Part shown: piece after piece, positions 1 to 4,380 of the stretch | Layout: the number at the start of each line of letters is the position of its first letter | How positions within the stretch are numbered: position 1 is the first letter of the stretch | Assembly: GCA_964511435.1 (NCBI GenBank) | Contig: CAZEFH010000024.1 | Span: 1 to 5,639, forward strand | Direction: 5' to 3' | From: JBGSPL01 sp964511435 | GTDB taxonomy: Bacteria; Patescibacteriota; CPR2; UBA1875; CAIMLA01 | Length of the DNA: 5,639 bases | Program-made: the position numbers and the translations under genes | Notes under the pieces: model-generated | What the model was told of the DNA's origin: nothing | The model's database searches: none | Seen by the model: the letters and a program-made list of their open reading frames with translations, nothing else

Positions 1-1727
1 CCACCGCCGCCGCCACCACCGCCAGAGAACCCTCCAGCACCGCCACTAGAGCTCTCAATGGCTGCTTGTGCTGCTGTCTGGGCGATTGAGCTAGAAAATG
101 AATGAAGATCGTTTGTGAGTGCGATTACACTGAAGGTTTGCCAGTTTCCGCTATACCAGGCTGGAGCCTTTGTAACGATGCTTTCAAACTGCTTTGCCCA
201 CTCCTTTTCGAGACCAAAGATGATGGCATACGGTAGAAGTTCTTCAAATTTCTGTGGGTTTTTCTTGGGCTCGTTGTGAAACTTAATCCTGTCTATTTCC
301 GCTGCTTTGATATACATTTTGAGACCCTCAAGATTCTCTTTTGCTATCATTCCGGCACTAGTTTTCTCGGGCAAGATAAATACAAAGGCAAGTCCGATGA
401 AACCTGGGGCAAACAGAGAAGAAATCGCCAAAATATCGGTATACATGAGGTACATAGCAGCAATAAATCCGGAAACTAACATTGCAACACTGATTGAGAA
501 AAGGATTGTTTTTCCGACGACGGGGCTAATGGTGTAGTAACCAAGCTTCTTGAGGTCGTCATAGGCGTATTTGTGTGCCTTGAAATTATCACTTGTAAAA
601 TTATGAGAGATATCTTTCAGATTAATGGTTGTATTGCCGTCCTTATCCTTGTTTAGTGCTCCGTTGAAAAGAGCTGTCAGGAGACGTGATTCGTTTTCAG
701 AAACCTGCGTGTCATATTTTAATCTAGTAAGGGTATACTCTGCTTTCTTAAAACCAAAAATATTGGCTTCATTTCTAGTAATTTTAAGGCAGCCTTTGAT
801 AGCGAGACAAATTATTTCGGCAGGTAGGGATTTACTTGTGATACGGTCATGCATTATAACATCAGCTTCAGTCGGTGGGAGCCCGACTGGTGCATCATAT
901 ATCGGTGCTATGGTACCGCGTCCATGCGACTTACGTCCGCGAGAATACCATATCTGAAGATAGACTAACAAAGTAAATGGAGTGAGTAGAAAATACCATG
1001 GCCTTATCCAGATAAGTCTCTCGAGCCAGGAGGGTCCAGGGAAAGTACCTTTATCAAACTGGATCTCGCTGGTGATACCAGAGTAACTAGCTAGGGCCGA
1101 CTGACTAATCGAAATCTTATCGTTTTCTACTTTATAAGGGCACTCATCTTTGCTGCCAAAGAGACCCTTGAAGCACCTGATGTGAATAACTTTGTCAGTT
1201 AAACCATTGGGTAAATCGATTGTAACTAAAACATTTCGGATAGGGACCCGCCAGCCGGTTCCGATAACATCCCAGCTGAACCTGTCCATATCTGGTTCTG
1301 AGCTAATAACACGCGATACCTTGTAAGATAATTTATATGTTTTGATGCCTGAAATCAATTCGTCTGGGTCACCGATGCGATAAGTATTAAAGTCGTACTC
1401 GCTCGTAGCCTCCACTTCGAGCTTCTTTCCGTTCTCATCTCTTGCTGTAAACTGAGAAATTGCTTGCCTTGGGTTACCTAGACGTCCGCGATAAATAGTC
1501 GGAATCCAGCGTTCTAGGCCGTGTTTCTCGTTATTACCAAAGTCATAGTCTATGGTTTCTTCGATATTAATAGTGTTGTCTGTATTTATGGTAATGTGAA
1601 CATTGAATCCAGTAATAATCTCTCGATAACCCCTATCGACATTTTCTACAGTTGCATAGGCCACAGAAGACGCAAATAGCCCCATAAGAAGGAAAAAAGC
1701 ACTGGCAATACGAATAGACTTCATCAT
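1..1727 (-). CDS. DUF2207 family membrane protein, 3' end cut by window edge
   Basis: I translated this frame by hand: 575 codons are open from the ATG to the window edge. Residues 1-25 look like a signal peptide (MMKSIRIAS, a hydrophobic FFLLMGLF core, then AYA before T26). A beta-rich extracytoplasmic domain covers about 27-230 and includes NIEETIDYDFGNNEKHGLER, the N-terminal hallmark of DUF2207. Membrane segments fall near 242-262, 405-428 and 433-452. A cytoplasmic stretch near 454-512 contains LEGLKMYIKAAE and ELLPYAIIFGLEKEWAKQF, also typical of the family. The C-terminus is AIESSSGGAGGFSGGGGGGG, the family's usual glycine-rich end, so probably only a few residues are missing. The biochemical function of DUF2207 proteins is not established. 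The gene appears monocistronic, separated from the upstream 98-aa gene by a terminator. Of two adjacent ATG codons (1727 and 1724) I chose the first because of its fixed distance to the putative -10 box. No Shine-Dalgarno sequence is visible. Confidence 0.92.
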   Translation of the reverse strand, partial: MMKSIRIASAFFLLMGLFASSVAYATVENVDRGYREIITGFNVHITINTDNTINIEETIDYDFGNNEKHGLERWIPTIYRGRLGNPRQAISQFTARDENGKKLEVEATSEYDFNTYRIGDPDELISGIKTYKLSYKVSRVISSEPDMDRFSWDVIGTGWRVPIRNVLVTIDLPNGLTDKVIHIRCFKGLFGSKDECPYKVENDKISISQSALASYSGITSEIQFDKGTFPGPSWLERLIWIRPWYFLLTPFTLLVYLQIWYSRGRKSHGRGTIAPIYDAPVGLPPTEADVIMHDRITSKSLPAEIICLAIKGCLKITRNEANIFGFKKAEYTLTRLKYDTQVSENESRLLTALFNGALNKDKDGNTTINLKDISHNFTSDNFKAHKYAYDDLKKLGYYTISPVVGKTILFSISVAMLVSGFIAAMYLMYTDILAISSLFAPGFIGLAFVFILPEKTSAGMIAKENLEGLKMYIKAAEIDRIKFHNEPKKNPQKFEELLPYAIIFGLEKEWAKQFESIVTKAPAWYSGNWQTFSVIALTNDLHSFSSSIAQTAAQAAIESSSGGAGGFSGGGGGGG

Positions 1728-1733
1728 GACTAT

Positions 1734-1739
1734 ATTCTA
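1734..1739 (-). promoter_or_regulatory. Putative -10 box (TAGAAT) for a leaderless DUF2207 transcript
   Basis: On the minus strand TAGAAT is followed by six bases (ATAGTC) and then the ATG at 1727, placing the expected transcription start on or next to the start codon. The -35 region is weak (TTCCTT at 17-base spacing). A better-matching TATAAT lies 15 bases upstream (1754-1749) and would give a leader of about 15 bases without a ribosome site. Either could be used. The TAGAAT call is favoured because gltX shows the same geometry. Confidence 0.45.
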
Positions 1740-1753
1740 GTCTTTTTGATTAT

Positions 1754-1801
1754 AAAAAGGAAGCCGCCCAAAGCACAGGGACTTCCCGGTGCCTTGAGCG
1801 G
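1754..1801 (-). terminator. Rho-independent terminator of the 98-aa gene
   Basis: On the minus strand a 13-bp stem pairs 1801-1789 (CCGCTCAAGGCAC) with 1776-1764 (GTGCTTTGGGCGG), with two G-T wobbles. The stem continues after a C/T mismatch as GGG-AAGT-CCC. It is followed by CTTCC and then five T residues (1758-1754). It begins eight bases after the TAG stop of the 98-aa gene. The distal T run merges with the TATAAT upstream of the DUF2207 gene. Confidence 0.8.
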
Positions 1802-1809
1802 TGGAGATG

Positions 1810-2106
1810 CTAGCGGTGCGTGGGGTGGATGGGAGGAAGGTCAGTGCGGGTGCGGACAAAGTCCAGACCAGACATCCCATCCATCAGCTCGCCCTGGTAG
1901 TCGCGCGAGCGCACGTTTGATGGCGACAACAGCTCATCGAGAAGACGATCGGGGTGGCCTGGGATCTGGGCTCTATTGAGCCAGTCGAGCGCCTCGGCGT
2001 CGGTGGCGTACTTGACTCTGATGGAGTCGAGGAAGTCGGGTCGAAGCAGTGTCGCTGCCTCTTCGATGCTTCCAAGCTGATAGCCATGGATATCCTTTGT
2101 AGCCAT
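1810..2106 (-). CDS. Orphan 98-aa protein of unknown function, self-contained cassette
   Basis: The product is 98 aa, begins MATKDIHGYQLGSIEEAATL and is cytoplasmic by composition: no signal peptide, membrane segment or cysteine. Residues 13-60 look helical and amphipathic, while the tail (DLPPIHPTHR) is proline- and histidine-rich. I do not recognise a family. It is likely real because a perfect AGGAGG sits seven bases before the ATG, a consensus sigma-70 promoter lies upstream and a strong terminator follows the stop. Codon use is unlike its neighbours. By hand count about 70% of third positions are G or C (GAC, CTC, GCC and CGC dominate), against roughly 38% in the first 40 codons of gltX. 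This suggests acquisition from a GC-richer source, in line with the tRNA 3'-end repeats next to it. An alternative is strong selection on a highly expressed gene. Its role cannot be inferred from the sequence. Confidence 0.75.
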   Translation of the reverse strand: MATKDIHGYQLGSIEEAATLLRPDFLDSIRVKYATDAEALDWLNRAQIPGHPDRLLDELLSPSNVRSRDYQGELMDGMSGLDFVRTRTDLPPIHPTHR

Positions 2107-2113
2107 CTCATTT

Positions 2114-2119
2114 CCTCCT
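2114..2119 (-). promoter_or_regulatory. Ribosome binding site AGGAGG of the 98-aa gene
   Basis: A full AGGAGG on the minus strand lies seven bases before the ATG at 2106. It fixes this start and supports translation of this frame rather than the overlapping frame that opens at 2183. Confidence 0.85.
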
Positions 2120-2154
2120 CATTGGTAAGAACACAAGCCTGCAATCTCGCGGAG

Positions 2155-2183
2155 ATTATAGTATCTCGGAGAAATGGTGTCAA
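2155..2183 (-). promoter_or_regulatory. Consensus sigma-70 promoter for the 98-aa gene
   Basis: The minus strand reads TTGACA (2183-2178), exactly 17 bases, then TATAAT (2160-2155): both hexamers perfect at optimal spacing. Transcription should start near 2148, giving a leader of about 42 bases that carries the AGGAGG site. No operator-like palindrome is obvious around it, so strong constitutive expression is the simplest reading. Confidence 0.85.
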
Positions 2184-2192
2184 GCGTGAAAC

Positions 2193-2207
2193 TGACTCGG
2201 GAGGAGG
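2193..2207 (-). repeat. Third, degenerate copy of the tRNA-Gln 3' end
   Basis: The minus strand reads CCTCCTCCCGAGTCA, matching the last 15 bases of the tRNA-Gln gene except that the CCA end reads TCA. Similarity stops upstream of this. It lies ten bases before the TTGACA box of the 98-aa cassette, so it could mark the near edge of an insertion carrying that gene. Confidence 0.5.
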
Positions 2208-2211
2208 CCCA

Positions 2212-2233
2212 CCTACGCCAAGGCTTCGGTAGG
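2212..2233. repeat. Short imperfect palindrome, CPR-type dispersed repeat candidate
   Basis: The 22-base unit has outer arms CCTAC and GTAGG around GCCAAGGCTTCG. Read on the plus strand it gives LRQGFGR, a string I remember from spurious short proteins in Patescibacteria annotations, where it arises from dispersed GC-rich palindromes. Only one copy lies in this window, so membership of a family rests on memory. Confidence 0.4.
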
Positions 2234-2248
2234 GTAAAGATTCTCACC

Positions 2249-2263
2249 GCTCACCTCGTGAGC
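2249..2263. repeat. Perfect 6-bp hairpin
   Basis: GCTCAC, a three-base loop (CTC) and GTGAGC form a perfect stem with no T run on either side, so it is not a simple terminator. It sits between the palindrome at 2212-2233 and the terminator at 2299-2321. Confidence 0.45.
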
Positions 2264-2298
2264 ATAGCAGGGACGGGGGCCTCACCCTCTGAACAAAG

Positions 2299-2321
2299 AA
2301 AAACACCCACGAAGGTGAGTG
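2299..2321 (-). terminator. Rho-independent terminator behind the tRNA 3'-end copy
   Basis: On the minus strand CACTCAC pairs with GTGGGTG (7 bp, one T-G wobble) around the loop CTTC and runs straight into five T residues (2303-2299). It begins eight bases after the CCA of the exact tRNA-Gln 3'-end copy. This is the placement expected for a tRNA gene terminator. I infer that it may be the original tRNA-Gln terminator, displaced from the intact gene by an insertion. Confidence 0.75.
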
Positions 2322-2329
2322 CTTTACTT

Positions 2330-2351
2330 TGGCTCGGGAGGAGGGATTCGA
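2330..2351 (-). repeat. Exact 22-base copy of the tRNA-Gln 3' end (att-like)
   Basis: These 22 bases are identical to 2518-2539, the tRNA-Gln sequence from the T loop (TCGAATCCC) through the acceptor strand to CCA. The offset is 188 bases in the same orientation. Identity ends at 2352, where the T-loop T becomes C, and no 5' tRNA half is present, so this is not a functional tRNA. Direct repeats of a tRNA 3' end are the usual footprint of tyrosine-recombinase integration. No integrase is encoded here and the spacer is very short, so an element remnant or a local duplication are both possible. Confidence 0.7.
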
Positions 2352-2387
2352 GGGCTTTACCCTCTTCTCACCGTTATCATCATTGTC

Positions 2388-2408
2388 ATTCCAAGCTTGA
2401 TCTGGAAT
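2388..2408. repeat. Small palindrome ATTCCA ... TGGAAT
   Basis: Six-base arms (2388-2393 and 2403-2408) flank a nine-base AGCTTGATC. The TGTCATTCC start resembles the GTCATTCC/GGAAT palindromes dispersed in many bacterial genomes, but the arms are short and chance is possible. Confidence 0.3.
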
Positions 2409-2482
2409 ACATTATTTATCGGCCCAAAGTCGTGAATGAATTCAATTGTCTGTCATTATCGGGGTTCTATAGCCCCCATAAA

Positions 2483-2520
2483 CCATAAGCAGCACCCAAT
2501 AAATTGGATACTGCTTATGG
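2483..2520 (-). terminator. Long hairpin abutting the tRNA-Gln CCA end; possible terminator or 3' processing element
   Basis: CCATAAGCAG on the minus strand starts with the CCA of the tRNA (2520-2518) and pairs over 10 bp with CTGCTTATGG (2492-2483). An inner stem CCAAT/ATTGG with a two-base loop is separated by a symmetric three-base internal loop. It is followed only by TTTAT, so termination may be weak. In the precursor the CCA would pair in this hairpin, which could influence 3' trimming. Confidence 0.55.
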
Positions 2521-2592
2521 CTCGGGAGGAGGGATTCGAACCCCCGAATGCTGGAGCCAGAACCCAGTGCCTTACCACTTGGCGACTCCCGA
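2518..2592 (-). tRNA. tRNA-Gln, anticodon CUG, CCA encoded
   Basis: The 75-base gene folds as a complete cloverleaf. The acceptor is TCGGGAG/CTCCCGA, the D stem GCC/GGC with loop AAGTGGTAA, the anticodon stem CTGGG/TCCAG with loop TTCTGGC, and the T stem GGGGG/CCCTC with loop TTCGAAT. It ends with discriminator G73 and an encoded CCA. Anticodon CTG is at 2560-2558 and reads CAG codons. The U1-A72 pair and G73 agree with glutamine tRNA identity elements known from E. coli. It lies 39 bases behind the gltX stop and has its own promoter overlapping the gltX terminator. In bacteria lacking GlnRS this tRNA is charged with Glu by GluRS and then amidated by GatCAB, which would make the neighbour its partner enzyme. 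Whether GlnRS exists here cannot be seen. Confidence 0.96.
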
Positions 2593-2626
2593 AAATAAAA
2601 ATTGCTATCAGATTATAGCAATTTTT
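2593..2626 (-). terminator. gltX rho-independent terminator
   Basis: AAAAATTGCTAT and ATAGCAATTTTT form a perfect 12-bp inverted repeat (2626-2615 with 2608-2597) around a six-base loop. On the minus strand the stem's five T residues are followed by A and TTTT. It begins five bases after the gltX stop. The stem is AT-rich. Its upstream arm and loop hold the -10 box of the tRNA-Gln promoter. Confidence 0.75.
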
Positions 2627-2640
2627 AGAGATTATTTCAA
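2612..2640 (-). promoter_or_regulatory. Near-consensus sigma-70 promoter of tRNA-Gln, embedded in the gltX end and terminator
   Basis: TTGAAA (2640-2635) is formed by the last two sense codons of gltX (Leu-Lys). After exactly 17 bases comes TATAAT (2617-2612), inside the terminator hairpin. Transcription should start near 2605, giving a tRNA precursor leader of about a dozen bases. The -35 hexamer matches five of six positions and the -10 all six. Confidence 0.75.
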
Positions 2641-4053
2641 TGCTTGTTCTATTCGTTTGAGGCTTTCTTCTCTACCAAGTGCCCAGAGGAACTCAGCCGG
2701 ACTGGCAGAGCGCTCAGAACCTGAAAGGGCAACTCTGACGGGCCAGAAAACATCAGCGTTACTTAGCTCATTTTCCGCAACTGTCTCCGAAAGCATCGTG
2801 TTCCAGTCTTCTACTGTTTTCTTGGCAGCTGTTTCTGAATCCACGGCTTTTAGTTTGGCCAAAAAGGCCGTGAGACCCTTCTGCGTGGCCTCTGGCGAGC
2901 TTTTTTTGAAAACCAGTATATCTTTACCATATTTTGGTAAATTCCAGTATGGAGCACTGATCTCAGCAAATTCAGCAAGAGTTTTGATACGAGTTTGCTC
3001 CACTACCACTACACGCTCAAAAAGCTCCGAATTATGTTCGCTGTATTCTGATTTGAATTGAATCAAGCGATTTACAAGCTCGCTAGAGCTTAGGTTGCGT
3101 ATATAGACACCGTTTAGGTAGTTCAGTCTTTCAATGTCGAATACAGCCGGAGCCTTACCAACCCTATCAACTGAAAAAGCCTTCTCTAGTTCAGGAAGAG
3201 AAAAGATTTCCTCAGTCGTACCAGGGTTCCACCCAAGGAATGCCAGGAAATTAATTAGAGCTTCTGGAAGATACCCCTTCGTTTTATACTCAGAAAGCGC
3301 GGTATCGCCATTTCGCTTGCTCAGTTTTTTCATATCAGCGCCGACGATTACTGGGACGTGGGCGAACTCTGGATGTTTCCACCCGAGTGACTGATATAAA
3401 AGAATGTGTTTCGGCGTCGACGGTACAAACTCGTCACCGCGAACGACAAGAGAGATGGTCATCTCATGGTCATCAATAATGTTGGCGAAATTATACGTAG
3501 GCCACCCGTCCGATTTAATCAGTATAAAGTCTTCAAGATTAGCTGTTTCAAACGATACTTTCCCGCGAACTTTATCTTCCCAGGAGACAGACAGAGGATT
3601 TTCTGGAATTTTGAAGCGTATAACATACTTTTCTCCTGCCTTGTCTTTTGCAGCTATTTCTTCTTGAGTTAAAGTGAGACAACGTCGGTCATAAACAGGT
3701 GGTTTTTTAGCAGCTTCTTGCTCTTCTCTGAGTTTTGTTAACCTCTCGGGAGTGCAAAAACATTTATATGCCCTACCCTCGGCTAGCAGCTTATCGGCAT
3801 ATTTACGATAAATCTCGGTTCGGTCAGACTGATAGATCACTTCCCCATCGTATCCGAGACCGAGCCACTCGAGTCCCTCATGAATTGCATCTACTGCGCC
3901 CGGTACAAAACGTTCACGATCTGTGTCCTCGATACGAAGGCAAAACTCTCCACCACCACTCTTGGCAGCTAGATAATCAAAAAGTGCGGTGCGAACACCA
4001 CCGATATGGAGCATCCCGGTAGGACTAGGGGCAAAACGTGTCTTGTATTTCAT
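2632..4053 (-). CDS. gltX: Glutamyl-tRNA synthetase (GluRS)
   Basis: This is a 473-aa class Ic synthetase of normal bacterial length. It activates glutamate with ATP and transfers it to tRNA-Glu in the cytoplasm. The Rossmann catalytic domain opens with RFAPSPTGMLHIGG (HIGH motif as HIGG, residues 16-19), followed by CLRIEDTDRERF at 38-49. A zinc-site motif of the C-x-C ... Y-x3-C type is visible at C98, C100, Y121 and C125. SDGWPTYNFANIIDDHEM (181-198) and VRGDEFVPSTPKHILLY (204-220) shape the active site. The KMSKS counterpart is KLSKR (243-247). The rest, about 310-473, is the helical anticodon-binding region, here less conserved. The start is set by the conserved N-terminus MKYKTRFAPSPTG. 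No ribosome site precedes it, and a -10 box six bases upstream points to a leaderless message. With tRNA-Gln(CUG) immediately downstream, a non-discriminating enzyme that also charges tRNA-Gln is possible, but this cannot be decided from the sequence alone. Confidence 0.98.
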   Translation of the reverse strand: MKYKTRFAPSPTGMLHIGGVRTALFDYLAAKSGGGEFCLRIEDTDRERFVPGAVDAIHEGLEWLGLGYDGEVIYQSDRTEIYRKYADKLLAEGRAYKCFCTPERLTKLREEQEAAKKPPVYDRRCLTLTQEEIAAKDKAGEKYVIRFKIPENPLSVSWEDKVRGKVSFETANLEDFILIKSDGWPTYNFANIIDDHEMTISLVVRGDEFVPSTPKHILLYQSLGWKHPEFAHVPVIVGADMKKLSKRNGDTALSEYKTKGYLPEALINFLAFLGWNPGTTEEIFSLPELEKAFSVDRVGKAPAVFDIERLNYLNGVYIRNLSSSELVNRLIQFKSEYSEHNSELFERVVVVEQTRIKTLAEFAEISAPYWNLPKYGKDILVFKKSSPEATQKGLTAFLAKLKAVDSETAAKKTVEDWNTMLSETVAENELSNADVFWPVRVALSGSERSASPAEFLWALGREESLKRIEQALK

Positions 4054-4059
4054 GAGTGT

Positions 4060-4068
4060 ATTTTAGCA
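4060..4068 (-). promoter_or_regulatory. Extended -10 promoter (TGC-TAAAAT) for leaderless gltX
   Basis: The minus strand reads TGCTAAAAT, then six bases (ACACTC), then the gltX ATG. TGn directly before the hexamer is the extended -10 element, which can compensate for the missing -35 (nothing close to TTGACA near 4083-4088). The expected start point coincides with the ATG. A small hairpin (AGCG/CGCT, 4087-4076) after the preceding gene may be a weak terminator. Confidence 0.6.
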
Positions 4069-4089
4069 CGAAGAAAGCGAAATCGCTAC

Positions 4090-4269
4090 CTAGATTATCT
4101 GATCAAACTCGGGTTCATAAGTGCCATTACAACGAATGCAGTTCCTGAGGACATGAATTTTTAGGTTTACGTCATAGTCTGGACTGTCGATGACCTTCTT
4201 TACTACACAAGGTGCATCAGCCCCGCACTTGAATGGTAGCAGTACTTCACTAATCTTCTTTTGACTCAA
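4090..4269 (-). CDS. 59-aa four-cysteine protein, TTG start, possible zinc knuckle
   Basis: I place the start at a TTG (4269) because GGGAGGG lies directly upstream with a spacing of about five bases. The open frame extends 15 codons further to another TTG at 4314, but that one falls in the terminator T run and lacks a ribosome site. The product has C15 and C21 (CX5C) and C44 and C47 (NCIRCNGTYEPEF), a pattern that could bind zinc, with lysine-rich segments at 4-5 and 24-25. No signal peptide or membrane segment is present. I do not recognise the family. It lies between the NYN operon terminator and gltX, 36 bases before the gltX start. No clear promoter is visible at 4281-4314, so it may depend on read-through of the upstream terminator or on a weak promoter. 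Confidence 0.65.
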   Translation of the reverse strand: MSQKKISEVLLPFKCGADAPCVVKKVIDSPDYDVNLKIHVLRNCIRCNGTYEPEFDQII

Positions 4270-4273
4270 TTTT

Positions 4274-4280
4274 CCCTCCC
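4274..4280 (-). promoter_or_regulatory. Ribosome binding site GGGAGGG selecting the TTG start
   Basis: The minus strand reads GGGAGGG-AAAA-TTG. This strong Shine-Dalgarno match is the reason for choosing the 59-codon reading over the longer open frame. Confidence 0.7.
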
Positions 4281-4312
4281 GATAAACTAAATAATTACAA
4301 TAATCTGCGCAC

Positions 4313-4347
4313 AAAATAGTCCGTGCCAGAAAGTAGCACGGACTATT
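4313..4347 (-). terminator. Rho-independent terminator of the NYN operon
   Basis: A perfect 12-bp stem (4347-4336 with 4326-4315; core ATAGTCCGTGC/GCACGGACTAT) closes a nine-base loop and runs into TTTT on the minus strand, then GTGC. It lies 33 bases after the stop of the 240-aa gene. The short T run may allow some read-through into the 59-aa gene. Confidence 0.7.
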
Positions 4348-4380
4348 AATTCTAGAGAATATTTAGCAGTGTTTCAAGGG

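Larger units (their letters stand above)
2193..2517. other. Gene-free stretch with tRNA 3'-end copies, hairpins and palindromes
   Basis: I see no convincing coding region between the promoter of the 98-aa gene and the tRNA-Gln gene. The stretch holds two partial copies of the tRNA-Gln 3' end, a terminator, and palindromes at 2212-2233, 2249-2263, 2350-2364 and 2388-2408. CTCACC occurs four times on the plus strand. Further complementarity includes GAGGCCC (2204-2210) with GGGCCTC (2277-2283). I read it as decayed mobile or insertion-site DNA. Confidence 0.6.

Noticed and set aside
1..23. GC-rich CCACCGCC run as a simple repeat or sequencing artefact
   Set aside because: It is the coding sequence of the poly-glycine C-terminus that DUF2207 proteins usually have.
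276..957. Plus-strand open frames opposite the DUF2207 gene
   Set aside because: They lie antisense to a clearly recognisable protein frame.
1884..2183. A 99-codon minus-strand frame opening with TTG at 2183
   Set aside because: Its TTG-ACA start is the -35 box of a consensus promoter, and the frame overlaps the 98-aa gene, which has the AGGAGG site and a better protein composition.
2193..2400. RNase P RNA, tmRNA, SRP RNA or 6S RNA
   Set aside because: I looked for their conserved cores and found none. The tRNA-like 3' end at 2330 lacks a matching 5' acceptor strand, which excludes a tmRNA-type fold.
2330..2404. A second functional tRNA-Gln
   Set aside because: Only the T-loop-to-CCA part is present; there is no TCGGGAG 5' strand, D arm or anticodon arm.
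2174..3061. Plus-strand open frames across the repeats, the tRNA and the gltX 3' end
   Set aside because: They translate the tRNA antisense strand, hairpins or the gltX complement and have no ribosome site or family signature.
4270..4314. N-terminal 15-residue extension of the 59-aa protein from TTG 4314
   Set aside because: That TTG lies at the terminator T run without a ribosome site, whereas TTG 4269 has GGGAGGG at good spacing.
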